This document shows positions 1 to 8,428 of a stretch of DNA of 64,000 nt, piece after piece. The notes beneath the pieces were generated by a model. That model did no database searches and had not been told where the DNA came from. It saw only the letters and a program-made list of their open reading frames with translations. The stretch comes from an uncultured Lactococcus sp. (GTDB lineage Bacteria; Bacillota; Bacilli; Lactobacillales; Streptococcaceae). The stretch spans positions 11,487 through 75,486 of the forward strand of contig NZ_CAKPUG010000007.1 in NCBI RefSeq assembly GCF_934191625.1, read 5' to 3'. The position numbers and the translations under genes were made by a program. Positions within the stretch are counted from its first letter, which is position 1. The number at the start of each line of letters is the position of its first letter.

Positions 1-380
1 ACGTCAAACCAGAAAATTTTATTGAAATCTTCAAGTGGGACTTGATCAAAATGCGCTTCCAGAGTCTCATAGATATAAGCGGGATTACAAAAGTATTTAT
101 CACGGTGGGAGCTATAAAAATATTCGTCGGCTTGCCCAAAATAACGCCCTAAAGTCGCAGTCGCACCTAGTTCTTCCATAAGTTCTCGTTCTAAAGCGCG
201 TGCATGGTCTTCATCTGCTTCAATTTCTCCTCCAGGGAGAAAAAAGGCTCCGTTTGGCGCTTGAACAAGACAAATTTGGCTCTTGTTTTCACGTGAAACA
301 ATACCATAGACTCCATAACGATATTGATAATCCACTCCGGTAATTTTTTCACCGAAGACTGGAATTTCTTGTTGTGTCAT
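1..380 (-). CDS. NUDIX hydrolase (3' part cut by window edge)
   Basis: Reads leftward from an ATG at 380 and runs off the window, leaving about 126 codons. A complete NUDIX box is visible: GGEIEADE, then a spacer, then RELMEELG, fitting Gx5Ex7REUxEExGU. Such enzymes hydrolyse nucleoside diphosphates linked to another moiety; the substrate cannot be told from the sequence. The start has a good ribosome-binding site (GGAGGG on the minus strand, about 9 nt upstream). It is divergent from mreC. Family assignment is firm; the specific function is unknown. Confidence 0.9.
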   Translation of the reverse strand, partial: MTQQEIPVFGEKITGVDYQYRYGVYGIVSRENKSQICLVQAPNGAFFLPGGEIEADEDHARALERELMEELGATATLGRYFGQADEYFYSSHRDKYFCNPAYIYETLEAHFDQVPLEDFNKIFWFD

Positions 381-498
381 ATTTACGGCCCTCCGATATA
401 ATTTATAGAAGAAAATTTAATTATATTCTATCAAAAAGTTGACAATTTTGATAAAATAAAGAGGCTAAACAAAGCTCTTGTGAAGGGAAATATGAACA

Positions 499-1356
499 GT
501 GAAAAAATTCAATCTTAGTAAAATGATTATTATCGCCTTAATTATTGTTATTTCAGCATTTACAGCAATTTTTATCTCGGCAGATAATTTTAAGAATAAT
601 AAAAATCCATCAACAATGACACAAATTATTAATGACGGTACAGGTACTATTGACAGAATCATTGGTGCTCCAATCCGTTTTGTTCAAGACAAAGCCAATC
701 AGGTCGGCAATCTTTTTGATACCTACAAGCAAAATCAGTCGCTGAAAACAAAAGTGGCAGACTTAAGCAGCACCAAAAATAATCAAGAAAGCTTAGAAGT
801 CGAAAATAAAGAGTTAAAAGAAGCATTAAAACTTCAAGAAACTTTGACAGATTATAAGAGTACCTCTGCTAATGTAATTACCCGTAATCCGGCCAGCTGG
901 GCAGATACACTCGTGATTGATAGCGGCAGTAAACAAGGTATTAAAAACCGTCAATTAGTAATGGCGAATGGTGGTGTTATTGGACGTGTAAGTCAAGTAA
1001 ATGAAAACTCTTCTAAAGTTTCCTTGCTGAGCTCTGATAAGGGTATTGATGCAAAAATCCCGGTTCGTCTTGGTAGCCCGAGTGATCCAGTAAATGGACT
1101 TCTTGCAAGCTATGATACTGATCAGAATGCTTATGTAGTTACTTCCCTAGTAGGAGAAGGCAATATTGAAAAAGGCAGTCAAGTTGTTACTAGTGGCCTT
1201 GGAGGTGATTCGCCACGCGGTCTTTTGCTTGGAACAGTAATTGATGTTAAAGAAACAGACCAAGGGTTGAATCGTAAAGTATATGTGAAGCCTGCTAGCA
1301 ATTTGTACGATATTCGATTTGTTTTTGTGATTCAAGGCATGATTGGAGGTAACTAA
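499..1356 (+). CDS. mreC: Rod shape-determining protein MreC
   Basis: MreC is a bitopic scaffold of the peripheral/elongation peptidoglycan machinery, working with MreD and penicillin-binding proteins outside the membrane. The 285-residue protein has one N-terminal membrane segment (about residues 8-28), a coiled coil (about 70-115) and the beta-rich domain with VITRNPASW and a GVIGRV motif. The start is GTG at 499, because the nearby ATG at 492 runs into a stop after eight codons; AGGGA lies upstream. mreD follows after 2 nt. In ovoid cocci mreCD sit next to pcsB, as here. No mreB is in view. Confidence 0.95.
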   Translation: MKKFNLSKMIIIALIIVISAFTAIFISADNFKNNKNPSTMTQIINDGTGTIDRIIGAPIRFVQDKANQVGNLFDTYKQNQSLKTKVADLSSTKNNQESLEVENKELKEALKLQETLTDYKSTSANVITRNPASWADTLVIDSGSKQGIKNRQLVMANGGVIGRVSQVNENSSKVSLLSSDKGIDAKIPVRLGSPSDPVNGLLASYDTDQNAYVVTSLVGEGNIEKGSQVVTSGLGGDSPRGLLLGTVIDVKETDQGLNRKVYVKPASNLYDIRFVFVIQGMIGGN

Positions 1357-1358
1357 AT

Positions 1359-1865
1359 ATGAGTCGCTTTAGCTTCCAATTTTTTAGCCCCTTATTTCTT
1401 TTTTTCCTCCTCTTACTTGATGGGCAGTTGACACATTTCTTTACAGCTTTATCTGGGGGAAGTATCATGCCCGTAAGTCATCTATTACTCATTTTTATGG
1501 TGTACACTGTGACGCAACACGGCCACAGCTATGTACTTATCATGGGCGTTCTTTTGGGAATTATCTATGACAGTTACTTTTTAGGTATATTTGGTATTGC
1601 GAGTTTAATTTTGCCACTTATTGCTCTTTTTGTCTATCAAATCCAGACCGTTGTCTTTACTAACCGCTGGACTCGACTATTTACAGTGATTATCATTGTT
1701 TTTGCTTTCCAAGTTTTAAGTACATTTATTGTTAATCTGGTTGGTGTAGTCAACGTCAACTTTATCTCATTTATTGTTAGACAGCTCGCACCTACATTAG
1801 CCCTAAATATTGTCTTTGCAATCTTACTACAATGGCCTTTAGAAAAGATGTATCGCCTACGGTGA
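1359..1865 (+). CDS. mreD: Rod shape-determining protein MreD
   Basis: Integral membrane partner of MreC, 168 residues, with about five hydrophobic segments and almost no soluble part. It starts 2 nt after the mreC stop, so the two are surely cotranscribed. The sequence is typical of the short, poorly conserved MreD family; position next to mreC makes the call firm. No clear terminator separates it from the next gene, whose own promoter is visible at 1921-1949. Confidence 0.93.
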   Translation: MSRFSFQFFSPLFLFFLLLLDGQLTHFFTALSGGSIMPVSHLLLIFMVYTVTQHGHSYVLIMGVLLGIIYDSYFLGIFGIASLILPLIALFVYQIQTVVFTNRWTRLFTVIIIVFAFQVLSTFIVNLVGVVNVNFISFIVRQLAPTLALNIVFAILLQWPLEKMYRLR

Positions 1866-1920
1866 TCATCTTTTTGTAATTAAAGAGTAAAAAATGTATT
1901 TTTAAAGAAATTAAATTGAC

Positions 1921-1949
1921 TTGATTAAGTTATGAAAGAGTGTTATACT
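1921..1949 (+). promoter_or_regulatory. Promoter of first CHAP hydrolase gene
   Basis: TTGATT (1921-1926), 17-nt spacer, TATACT (1944-1949) with an extended TG one base ahead of the -10. It lies 59 nt upstream of the ATG at 2008. The stretch just before and overlapping it (TTAAAT-TGACT-TGATTA, 1911-1927) aligns with the WalR box of the downstream paralogue but is degenerate. Confidence 0.6.
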
Positions 1950-2007
1950 TGGGACTATCTTGGCGTTATATTTATAATTTAATAGAAAACGGGAAGAAAA
2001 GAAAACT

Positions 2008-3402
2008 ATGAAAAAGAAACTTATCACAGCATTAATGTTGTCGACGGTCATTTTATCATCGGGTGCAAGCCTTGGAGCGGTAAAAGCGGACAGCACAGAC
2101 GATCAAATCGCAAAACAAGATGCAGCAATCAATGCTGCTAAAAGTTCTTCTGCAGCAGCGCAAGCAAAAGTAGATGCGATTCAATCACAAGTAGATAGCT
2201 TACAATCTAAAAAAACTTCAACAGCAAATGAAGTAAATAAATTGATGAAGGAGCAAAAAGAACAATCGGCCGAGATTGCTCGCTTGCACAAAGATATCAA
2301 AGAGCGGAACTCAGCACTTGAAGCACAAGCACGTAGCGCTCAAACAAATGGTTCAGCAACGGACTATATGTCCACTATCTTAGATTCAAAATCTTTGACT
2401 GATGCAATTCAAAAAATGACAGCGATGGCAACTGTTTCTGGTGCCAATAAAGCCATGCTTGAAAAGCAACAAGAAGATGAAAAAGCTATTCAAGCTAAGT
2501 TGAAAGATAATGAAGCAAAATACGCTAAAGCTACAAAACTTCAACAAGAGTTAGAAGCACAAAGTAACGAGTTGGCAAGCCAAGAAGCCGCCCTCAAAGT
2601 TGCTCAATTAAATTATCAAACAACAATTGCTAACTCTGAGAGCAAAAAACAAAGCTTGATTGATCAAAAAGCCGCAGCAGTAGCTGCTCAAGAAGCCGCA
2701 GCTAAACAAGCTGCAGCAGTAGAAGCTCAACAAGCTAAAGCAGAGCAAGCTGCCCAAGCTGCTCAAAAAGCACAAGCAGAACAAGCTACAGCAACTAAGA
2801 GCGAAAATAAACCAGCCGCAAGTACAGAAACAGTACCAGTTGTTACTACGCCCGTAGAGAAAACTCCTGTTGCTTCTGCACCAGCAGCAACAACTCCAGC
2901 TGTAGAAGAAAGCAAACCAGCATCAAATAACAACGCATCAAGTACGAATACTGGTTCAACTTCAAACTCAAATACTACTAATAGCTCAGACACAACTACA
3001 GAAGGTAGTTCAAGTAACAACAATAATAATGGCTCTGGTAGCTCAAGTTCAGGGTCAGGGTCAACAAATACTCCAAGTTCAAGCTTGAGTAATCCTTATC
3101 CATGGGGCCAATGTACTTGGGGTGTTTGGGAATACTTCGGTGGAAGTATTCCTACATATGCCGGTAATGCAGGAGACTGGGTAGTTTATGCAAATAGTGG
3201 ACCAGCAGTTGGCACAATTGCGGTATTCCCTCCAGGTAACCAGGGAGCAGGTGGAGTAGGTCACGTTGCCGTGGTCACAGCTGTAAATGGTAATAAACTT
3301 ACTGTCTCAGAAACAAACTTCTCAGGTCCTAATGGTGGTGGTTTAGGTATCCGCACAACCCGTGAAGTTTCAGCTGCAGGCTTAAGTTTCATCCGTCCAT
3401 AA
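2008..3402 (+). CDS. Secreted CHAP-domain peptidoglycan hydrolase, PcsB/Usp45 type (copy 1)
   Basis: 464 residues: signal peptide (about 1-27, cleavage near VKADS), long coiled coil (about 30-225), Ala/Lys-rich stretch, a Ser/Asn/Thr-rich low-complexity linker (about 260-360) and a C-terminal CHAP amidase/endopeptidase domain from 362. The CHAP catalytic pair is visible as Cys369 (GQCTWG) and His419 (GVGHVAVV). PcsB-type proteins split peptidoglycan at division under control of FtsEX, and Usp45 is the lactococcal homologue. The location behind mreCD matches the streptococcal mreCD-pcsB order. It is followed directly by a paralogue. Exact cleavage specificity is not shown by the sequence. Confidence 0.9.
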   Translation: MKKKLITALMLSTVILSSGASLGAVKADSTDDQIAKQDAAINAAKSSSAAAQAKVDAIQSQVDSLQSKKTSTANEVNKLMKEQKEQSAEIARLHKDIKERNSALEAQARSAQTNGSATDYMSTILDSKSLTDAIQKMTAMATVSGANKAMLEKQQEDEKAIQAKLKDNEAKYAKATKLQQELEAQSNELASQEAALKVAQLNYQTTIANSESKKQSLIDQKAAAVAAQEAAAKQAAAVEAQQAKAEQAAQAAQKAQAEQATATKSENKPAASTETVPVVTTPVEKTPVASAPAATTPAVEESKPASNNNASSTNTGSTSNSNTTNSSDTTTEGSSSNNNNNGSGSSSSGSGSTNTPSSSLSNPYPWGQCTWGVWEYFGGSIPTYAGNAGDWVVYANSGPAVGTIAVFPPGNQGAGGVGHVAVVTAVNGNKLTVSETNFSGPNGGGLGIRTTREVSAAGLSFIRP

Positions 3403-3414
3403 GAATTAAATCTC

Positions 3415-3446
3415 AACAAGCAAACAAAATATTGCTTGTTTTTTTG
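3415..3446 (+). terminator. Intrinsic terminator after CHAP copy 1
   Basis: 9-bp stem AACAAGCAA / TTGCTTGTT around an 8-nt loop, followed by a T run. Confidence 0.8.
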
Positions 3447-3493
3447 AGCGGTGAAAAAAAATAGAAATCTGAAGAAACAAACTTAAACGTAAC

Positions 3494-3510
3494 TGTAATT
3501 GACTTGTTAC
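3494..3510 (+). promoter_or_regulatory. WalR (YycF/VicR) box
   Basis: TGTAAT-N5-TGTTAC matches the WalR direct-repeat consensus TGTWAH-N5-TGTWAH at every position. It lies 21 nt before a TGaTACAAT extended -10 (3532-3537) of the second CHAP hydrolase. WalRK controls pcsB and other wall hydrolases in related bacteria; activation here is inferred. Confidence 0.75.
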
Positions 3511-3583
3511 AAAACAGGTGTGGGCTCGTGATACAATATACTATATTCACCGAACTAACCTAGGGAGGCAAATTTAAAATTTT

Positions 3584-4807
3584 ATGAAGAAAAAACTTAT
3601 TACAGCATTGATGCTTTCGACAGTCGTGCTTACGGCTGGCGCACCTTTTGCTGCCGTAAAGGCTGATTCGACAGATTCAAAAATTGCACAGCAAGATTCA
3701 AAGATTGCAAGTGCAAAGACTGAAGCTGCTAAAGCGCAATCACAAGTTGATTCAATTCAATCACAAGTAAGCACTTTAAAATCAAAGCAAACTTCAATGA
3801 CTAAAAAAGTTAATGAGTTGATGGCTCAACAAAAGGAACAATCACAACAGATTCAAAAGTTGAGCGAGAGCATCAAGGAGCGTAATACAGCACTTGAAGC
3901 TCAAGCACGTAGTGCACAAACTGATGGTTCAGCAACTAACTATATGTCTGCTGTACTAGACTCAAAATCTTTAACAGATGCTATTCAAAAAATGACAGCA
4001 ATGGCAACTGTTGCTGGTGCTAACAAGTCAATGATTGAGCAACAACAAGCCGATCAAAAAGATATTCAGACAAAGTTAGCAGATAATCAAAAAAAATATG
4101 CTGAAGCAACAAAACTTCAGCAAGAGTTAGATGCACAAGCTAACGAGTTGGCGACACAAGAAGCCGCTCTTAAAGTTGCTCAATTAGACTATCAAGCTAC
4201 TGTAGCTACGGCAGAAGATAAGAAAAAAGATTTATTGAGCCAAAAAGCAGCAGCAGAAAAAGCTGCACAAAAAGCAGCAGCAGCAGAAAAAGCAGCAGCA
4301 GCTAAATCTGTAGTAGCTCAGCAAGAAAAAGCTGTAGCAGCAGCACCAGCTGCTTCTAATCCAGCACCAGCTGCTAATAATACAGCAGATAACAGCAATT
4401 CTTCTACTACAACACCTACGCCTACACCAATCCCAACTCCAGATCCAGTAAAACCTTCTGATCCAGATCCAGTGGATCCTGTAAAACCTGTAAATCCAGG
4501 ACACAGTGGTACTAACCCTTATCCAGCTGGTCAATGTACTGCATTTGTTTGGGACTACTTTGGTGGTAACATGCCAACATACATGGGAAATGCTGGTGAC
4601 TGGGTGGCTTATGCAAACAGTGGTCCAGCAGCAGGTACAATTGCGGTATTCCCTCCGGGTAATCAAGGTGCAGGCGGCGTAGGACACGTTGCAGTTGTTC
4701 TTTCTGTGTCTGGTTCAAAAATGACTGTTATCGAAGGGAACTTCAATGGCGGTTGGGGAACAACTCGTGAATGTTCAACAGCTGGCGTAAGCTTCATTCG
4801 TCCATAA
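3584..4807 (+). CDS. Secreted CHAP-domain peptidoglycan hydrolase, PcsB/Usp45 type (copy 2)
   Basis: 407 residues with the same plan as its upstream neighbour: an almost identical signal peptide (MKKKLITALMLSTV), coiled coil (about 30-225), Ala-rich region, and CHAP domain from residue 311 with Cys318 and His368. The linker differs: instead of Ser/Asn it is Pro/Asp-rich with repeated TPTP, PDPV and DPVKP units (about 275-308). The pair arose by tandem duplication; DNA of the CHAP domains remains very similar. This copy has the perfect WalR box, so it may be the one tied to wall-stress control, while copy 1 has its own promoter. Confidence 0.9.
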   Translation: MKKKLITALMLSTVVLTAGAPFAAVKADSTDSKIAQQDSKIASAKTEAAKAQSQVDSIQSQVSTLKSKQTSMTKKVNELMAQQKEQSQQIQKLSESIKERNTALEAQARSAQTDGSATNYMSAVLDSKSLTDAIQKMTAMATVAGANKSMIEQQQADQKDIQTKLADNQKKYAEATKLQQELDAQANELATQEAALKVAQLDYQATVATAEDKKKDLLSQKAAAEKAAQKAAAAEKAAAAKSVVAQQEKAVAAAPAASNPAPAANNTADNSNSSTTTPTPTPIPTPDPVKPSDPDPVDPVKPVNPGHSGTNPYPAGQCTAFVWDYFGGNMPTYMGNAGDWVAYANSGPAAGTIAVFPPGNQGAGGVGHVAVVLSVSGSKMTVIEGNFNGGWGTTRECSTAGVSFIRP

Positions 4808-4820
4808 TTAAATAAAATTT

Positions 4821-4847
4821 AAATACAAACTTCGGTTTGTATTTTTT
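4821..4847 (+). terminator. Intrinsic terminator after CHAP copy 2
   Basis: Perfect 10-bp stem AAATACAAAC / GTTTGTATTT closed by a TTCG tetraloop, then T-rich. Confidence 0.88.
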
Positions 4848-4858
4848 ATTTCAATATT

Positions 4859-4885
4859 TTAGCACTCTAATATAAAGAGTGCTAA
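4859..4885 (+). promoter_or_regulatory. CIRCE operator (HrcA site) of dnaJ
   Basis: TTAGCACTC, 9 nt, GAGTGCTAA: a perfect match to the CIRCE inverted repeat bound by HrcA. It lies 132 nt before the dnaJ start, with no other gene between, so dnaJ is a separate heat-shock unit here. hrcA, grpE and dnaK are not in this window. Confidence 0.95.
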
Positions 4886-5017
4886 TTTTTTTGCCAAAAG
4901 CTACAAAAAATGCTAAAATAGATTATGGTAGAAGTGAACATAGTCTACTTTTAGAGAGCAAGTAATTGAAGAATCAAATAGACTCTCAAAATTCCATGTC
5001 AAGAAGGTTTAAAACAT

Positions 5018-6148
5018 ATGAATAACACAGAATTTTACGAACGCCTAGGTGTGGATAAAAATGCCAGCCAAGACGAAATTAAAAAAGCTTATCGAAAGAT
5101 GTCTAAAAAGTACCACCCAGATATTAACAAAGATCCGGGTGCAGAAGACAAGTACAAAGAGGTCCAAGAGGCTTATGAAACTTTAAGTGACGAACAAAAA
5201 CGTGCCAGCTATGATCAATATGGTGCCGCCGGAGCAAATGGCGGCTTTGGTGGCGGCCAAGGTGGTTTTTCGGGCTTTGATGGTTTCCAAAGCGCGGGCG
5301 GCTTTGGTGGTTTTGAGGATATTTTCTCAAGCTTCTTTGGCGGTGGCGGCGGCCAAGCTGATCCGAATGCACCTCGTCAAGGTGATGACTTACAATATCG
5401 TATCAATTTGACGTTTGAAGAAGCCATTTTTGGTGTTGAGAAAGAAATTAAATACAATCGCGAAGAGCTCTGTCATACTTGTGCCGGTTCGGGTGCGAAA
5501 CCGGGTACTCATGCTGAAACATGTCATAAATGTCACGGTCGAGGACAAACACAAGTTATTCGCGATACCCCATTAGGCCGTATGTCAACAAATGTTGTCT
5601 GCGATGTTTGTCACGGTACAGGTAAAGAAATCAAATCTCCTTGTCCAACATGTCATGGTACAGGTCATGAAAAATTGGCACACACAGTTAAGGTAAAAGT
5701 TCCAGCTGGTGTGGAATCAGGTCAACAAATGCGCCTACAAGGCCAAGGTGATGCTGGAACAAACGGAGGACCTTATGGTGATCTCTATGTGCGTTTCCAA
5801 GTTGCAGCAAGTGATAAATTTGAACGTGATGGTAGCGAAATTTATTACAAGATGCCATTGAACTTTGTTCAGGCTGCCTTAGGCGATGAGATTGAAGTAC
5901 CGACCGTGCATGGTAATGTGAAATTGAAGATCCCTGCAGGAACACAAACAGGTACCAACTTCCGTCTTAAAGGTAAGGGTGCACCTAAGTTACGCGGTAG
6001 CGGTCAAGGTGATCAACACGTTGTGATTAATATTGTAACACCTGAAAAATTGAATGATGCTCAACGTGATGCTTTGCGCGAATTTGCAAAAGCTAGCGGC
6101 CAAAATGTATCAGAGCAGAAAAAAGGTTTTTTCGATAAATTTAAATAA
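5018..6148 (+). CDS. dnaJ: Chaperone protein DnaJ
   Basis: Hsp40 co-chaperone that stimulates DnaK ATPase and delivers unfolded clients. 376 residues: J domain (about 4-70) with the HPD motif in YHPDINKD, Gly/Phe-rich region (about 73-115), four zinc-binding CxxCxGxG repeats ([32 protein letters not shown], about 147-215) and the C-terminal client-binding domains. It is monocistronic, controlled by a CIRCE element upstream and closed by a strong terminator. In many Firmicutes dnaJ follows dnaK; here it stands alone. Confidence 0.98.
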   Translation: MNNTEFYERLGVDKNASQDEIKKAYRKMSKKYHPDINKDPGAEDKYKEVQEAYETLSDEQKRASYDQYGAAGANGGFGGGQGGFSGFDGFQSAGGFGGFEDIFSSFFGGGGGQADPNAPRQGDDLQYRINLTFEEAIFGVEKEIKYNREELCHTCAGSGAKPGTHAETCHKCHGRGQTQVIRDTPLGRMSTNVVCDVCHGTGKEIKSPCPTCHGTGHEKLAHTVKVKVPAGVESGQQMRLQGQGDAGTNGGPYGDLYVRFQVAASDKFERDGSEIYYKMPLNFVQAALGDEIEVPTVHGNVKLKIPAGTQTGTNFRLKGKGAPKLRGSGQGDQHVVINIVTPEKLNDAQRDALREFAKASGQNVSEQKKGFFDKFK

Positions 6149-6173
6149 AAAAACTGTCGTGAGACAGTTTTTT
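6147..6173 (+). terminator. Intrinsic terminator of dnaJ
   Basis: AAAAAAACTGTC, GTGA loop, GACAGTTTTTT; the left arm overlaps the stop codon. Confidence 0.9.
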
Positions 6174-6203
6174 ATTTATCAATTAGGTAAATGGCGGTGT
6201 ATC

Positions 6204-6212
6204 TGATATAAT
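6204..6212 (+). promoter_or_regulatory. Extended -10 promoter giving a predicted leaderless yqeG mRNA
   Basis: TGaTATAAT ends 6 nt before the ATG at 6219, no -35 at 17 bp and no ribosome-binding site between. Transcription would begin at or next to the start codon. Confidence 0.65.
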
Positions 6213-6218
6213 GTTTTT

Positions 6219-6746
6219 ATGAAACTTGTGAATTATAAACCAGACTATCTTCTAGAAGCTGTGTATAACTTGGATGTGGAAAACTTGAAAAGGCGAGATA
6301 TCCGGGGAATTATGGTGGACTTAGATAATACACTCATCGCTTGGAATAATCCTGATGGAACTCCGGAATTACACCAGTGGCTACAGACAATGCGCACAAA
6401 TGGTATAAAGGTTATTGTAGTGTCAAATAATAAGTATGACCGTGTCAAACGTGCCGTTGCTAAATTTGACGTTGATTTTGTTTCACGGGCAATGAAACCA
6501 TTTGCTTGGGGAATAAATAAAGCCTTAGTGAAGCTTGAAGAACAACCAGATCATGTTATTATGGTTGGTGACCAGCTAATGACAGATATTCGAGCAGCTC
6601 ACCGTGCAGGGGTCCGTAGTATTCTTGTCAAACAATTGGTTGAATCTGATGGCTGGAGTACAAAATTTAACCGTTGGCGCGAGCGGCGTGTGTGGAAAAA
6701 GTTGATACGAAAATATGGCTATCCTAAATGGAATACAAGATTGTAA
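6219..6746 (+). CDS. yqeG: YqeG family HAD-IIIA phosphatase
   Basis: 175-residue HAD-superfamily protein. Motif I is visible as VDLDNTLI (about residues 31-38), motif II as VVSNN, and the motif III/IV region as MVGDQLMTDI. YqeG proteins resemble phosphatidylglycerophosphatases of the GEP4 type, but the bacterial substrate is not settled. In most Firmicutes yqeG heads the yqeH cluster; here that cluster lies 50 kb away at 57004 and yqeG stands alone between dnaJ and zwf. No ribosome-binding site precedes the ATG; a -10 hexamer sits 6 nt upstream. Confidence 0.92.
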   Translation: MKLVNYKPDYLLEAVYNLDVENLKRRDIRGIMVDLDNTLIAWNNPDGTPELHQWLQTMRTNGIKVIVVSNNKYDRVKRAVAKFDVDFVSRAMKPFAWGINKALVKLEEQPDHVIMVGDQLMTDIRAAHRAGVRSILVKQLVESDGWSTKFNRWRERRVWKKLIRKYGYPKWNTRL

Positions 6747-6774
6747 CTCTGCGTATGAAGAGTTACTTTTTTAT
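6743..6774 (+). terminator. Intrinsic terminator of yqeG
   Basis: GTAACTCT / AGAGTTAC, 8-bp stem with 8-nt loop, then a T tract; the left arm contains the stop codon. Confidence 0.85.
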
Positions 6775-6790
6775 TAGACTTTTCCCAAGG

Positions 6791-6886
6791 TTTTCCACTT
6801 TATCTCTATACTTATCCCAAGTTTTCCACAGTTTTACACATCTTATTCACAAAAATGTGGAAAACTGTGAATAAAAATGTGGAAAA
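6791..6886. other. DnaA-box cluster in a convergent intergenic gap
   Basis: Six 9-mers fitting TTWTNCACA lie within 65 bp: TTTTCCACA 6822-6830, TTTTACACA 6832-6840, TTATTCACA 6843-6851 on the plus strand, and TGTGGAAAA 6856-6864, TGTGAATAA 6866-6874, TGTGGAAAA 6878-6886 in reverse. A near-match TTTTCCACT lies at 6791. Three forward then three reverse boxes form an imperfect palindrome; GTTTTCCACA (6821) and TGTGGAAAAC (6856) are perfect inverted arms. yqeG and zwf converge on it, so it is not a promoter. Binding by DnaA is inferred. Confidence 0.7.
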
Positions 6887-6915
6887 AAAGAAACCTCAGT
6901 GAAGTTTCTTTTTTT
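6883..6915. terminator. Bidirectional terminator between yqeG and zwf
   Basis: AAAAAAAGAAAC (6883-6894) / GTTTCTTTTTTT (6904-6915), 12-bp stem with U-runs on both strands; serves zwf mainly. Confidence 0.8.
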
Positions 6916-6917
6916 AT

Positions 6918-8405
6918 TTACATTAATCCACGTTCTCTATACCATTGATCAGGTTGCCAGATCCAATTTCTTCCATCATTTTGGAGGAGATCGAATGCTT
7001 CCTGTGGTCCCATACTTGCTGCAGGGTATTTAGGGAGATCCTGATGTGCTTCGTCCCATGCTTGGCGGATAACGTCAATGAGTTCCCAAGAACGCGAAAC
7101 TTCTTCCCAGTGGGAGAAGTTCGTCCCATCTCCGTGTAAGACATCAAGCAACAGTTTTTCATAAGCTTCGGGTGAGTTTCCTAAAATTGCTGCATCATGG
7201 CGATATCCTAATTTTATAGGAGTGATATTAAAGCCTTGACCGACTTCTTTACCGTTAATTGTAAGTGAGAAGCCCTCAGTCGGCTGAATATAAATAGTAA
7301 GAATGTTCTCCCCAAGTTCTGTATCAAAAATATTATTAGGGTCTTGTTTGAAAACGATGTTAATACGTGTCCCTTTTTCTGTGAGACGTTTTCCACTACG
7401 TACGTAGAAAGGTACGCCATCCCAGCGGTCATTGTCAATAAGGAATTTTCCAGCGACAAATGTTTCTGTATTAGAATCTGGGGCTACAGAAGGTTCGGAA
7501 CGGTAAGCTTCAAACTCCTTGCCATCAATATTACCCTCGATATATTGGCCAGGAATGAAGGCATCAAGAGCTTCTTGTTTTGTATATTTACGAATACTGT
7601 GGAGAGCCTTAACCTTTTCATTCAAAATATTTTCTTGTGTAAAAGTTTGAGGTTTTTCCATAGCCAGTAAAGCTAAGACCTGAAGAACATGATTTTGAAT
7701 CATATCCTTGAGTGCACCACTCGTTTCATAATAGCCTCCCCGATCTTCAACACCGATACTTTCAGCAAATGTAATCTGTATATTGTCGATGTGATCTTTA
7801 TCCCAGATTGACTCAAACATTTGATTAGCAAAACGGATAGCTGAAACCGATTGAATCATTTCTTTTCCGAGATAGTGGTCAATACGGAAGGTTTGGTCTT
7901 CTGAAAAGACATCTTTAAGAGCGGTATTCAGCTCTTGAGCAGTTGCTAAATTACTTCCAAAAGGCTTTTCGATAATCACACGTTCAAAACCTTTACCTGT
8001 CAGAATCTTTTCTGATTTGAGGTGGTTAGCAATGATTGAGAAAAATTGTGGGGCCATAGCCAAATAGAAAACTTGGTTACATGCAGTATTATACTTATCT
8101 CGGAGCTGATCTCCGAGCTCTTTGAGAGCATGGTAGTGCTTGGTATCATTTACATCATGGCTTTGATAGTAGAAGTGACTCGAAAAATCATTGAGCTCCT
8201 CTTGATTATTGCTTAAGCCAGATAAAGATTCAATAACAATTTGGCGATAATATTCATCGGTCCATGGACGACGAGCGGTACCGATCACTGCAAAATTTTC
8301 TGCAATTTCGCCTTTTTTATAAAGTTGGAAAAGGGCAGGATAAAGTTTCCGTTTCGCGAGGTCGCCAGTCGCCCCGAACATGGTAAAAAGTACTTGTTTA
8401 CTCAT
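6918..8405 (-). CDS. zwf: Glucose-6-phosphate 1-dehydrogenase
   Basis: First enzyme of the oxidative pentose-phosphate pathway: glucose-6-phosphate plus NADP to 6-phosphogluconolactone. 495 residues. The NADP-binding GATGDLAKRKL (from about residue 10) and the active-site IDHYLGKE are both present. The start is ATG at 8405 behind GAAGAGA; a longer reading from a TTG at 8432 would invade the upstream small gene. Its partner 6-phosphogluconolactonase is at 51740 in this window. A 59-codon gene lies 23 nt upstream and is probably cotranscribed. Confidence 0.97.
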   Translation of the reverse strand: MSKQVLFTMFGATGDLAKRKLYPALFQLYKKGEIAENFAVIGTARRPWTDEYYRQIVIESLSGLSNNQEELNDFSSHFYYQSHDVNDTKHYHALKELGDQLRDKYNTACNQVFYLAMAPQFFSIIANHLKSEKILTGKGFERVIIEKPFGSNLATAQELNTALKDVFSEDQTFRIDHYLGKEMIQSVSAIRFANQMFESIWDKDHIDNIQITFAESIGVEDRGGYYETSGALKDMIQNHVLQVLALLAMEKPQTFTQENILNEKVKALHSIRKYTKQEALDAFIPGQYIEGNIDGKEFEAYRSEPSVAPDSNTETFVAGKFLIDNDRWDGVPFYVRSGKRLTEKGTRINIVFKQDPNNIFDTELGENILTIYIQPTEGFSLTINGKEVGQGFNITPIKLGYRHDAAILGNSPEAYEKLLLDVLHGDGTNFSHWEEVSRSWELIDVIRQAWDEAHQDLPKYPAASMGPQEAFDLLQNDGRNWIWQPDQWYRERGLM

Positions 8406-8428
8406 AAGTCTCTTCTTTCTATTGATTA

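Noticed and set aside
4232..4687. 151-codon open frame on the minus strand across CHAP copy 2
   Set aside because: It mirrors the Ala/Pro-rich repeats and CHAP domain of the real gene; Cys/Trp-rich and implausible, no ribosome site.
7344..7670. 108-codon open frame antisense to zwf
   Set aside because: Lies fully inside zwf with its clear motifs; no start signals.
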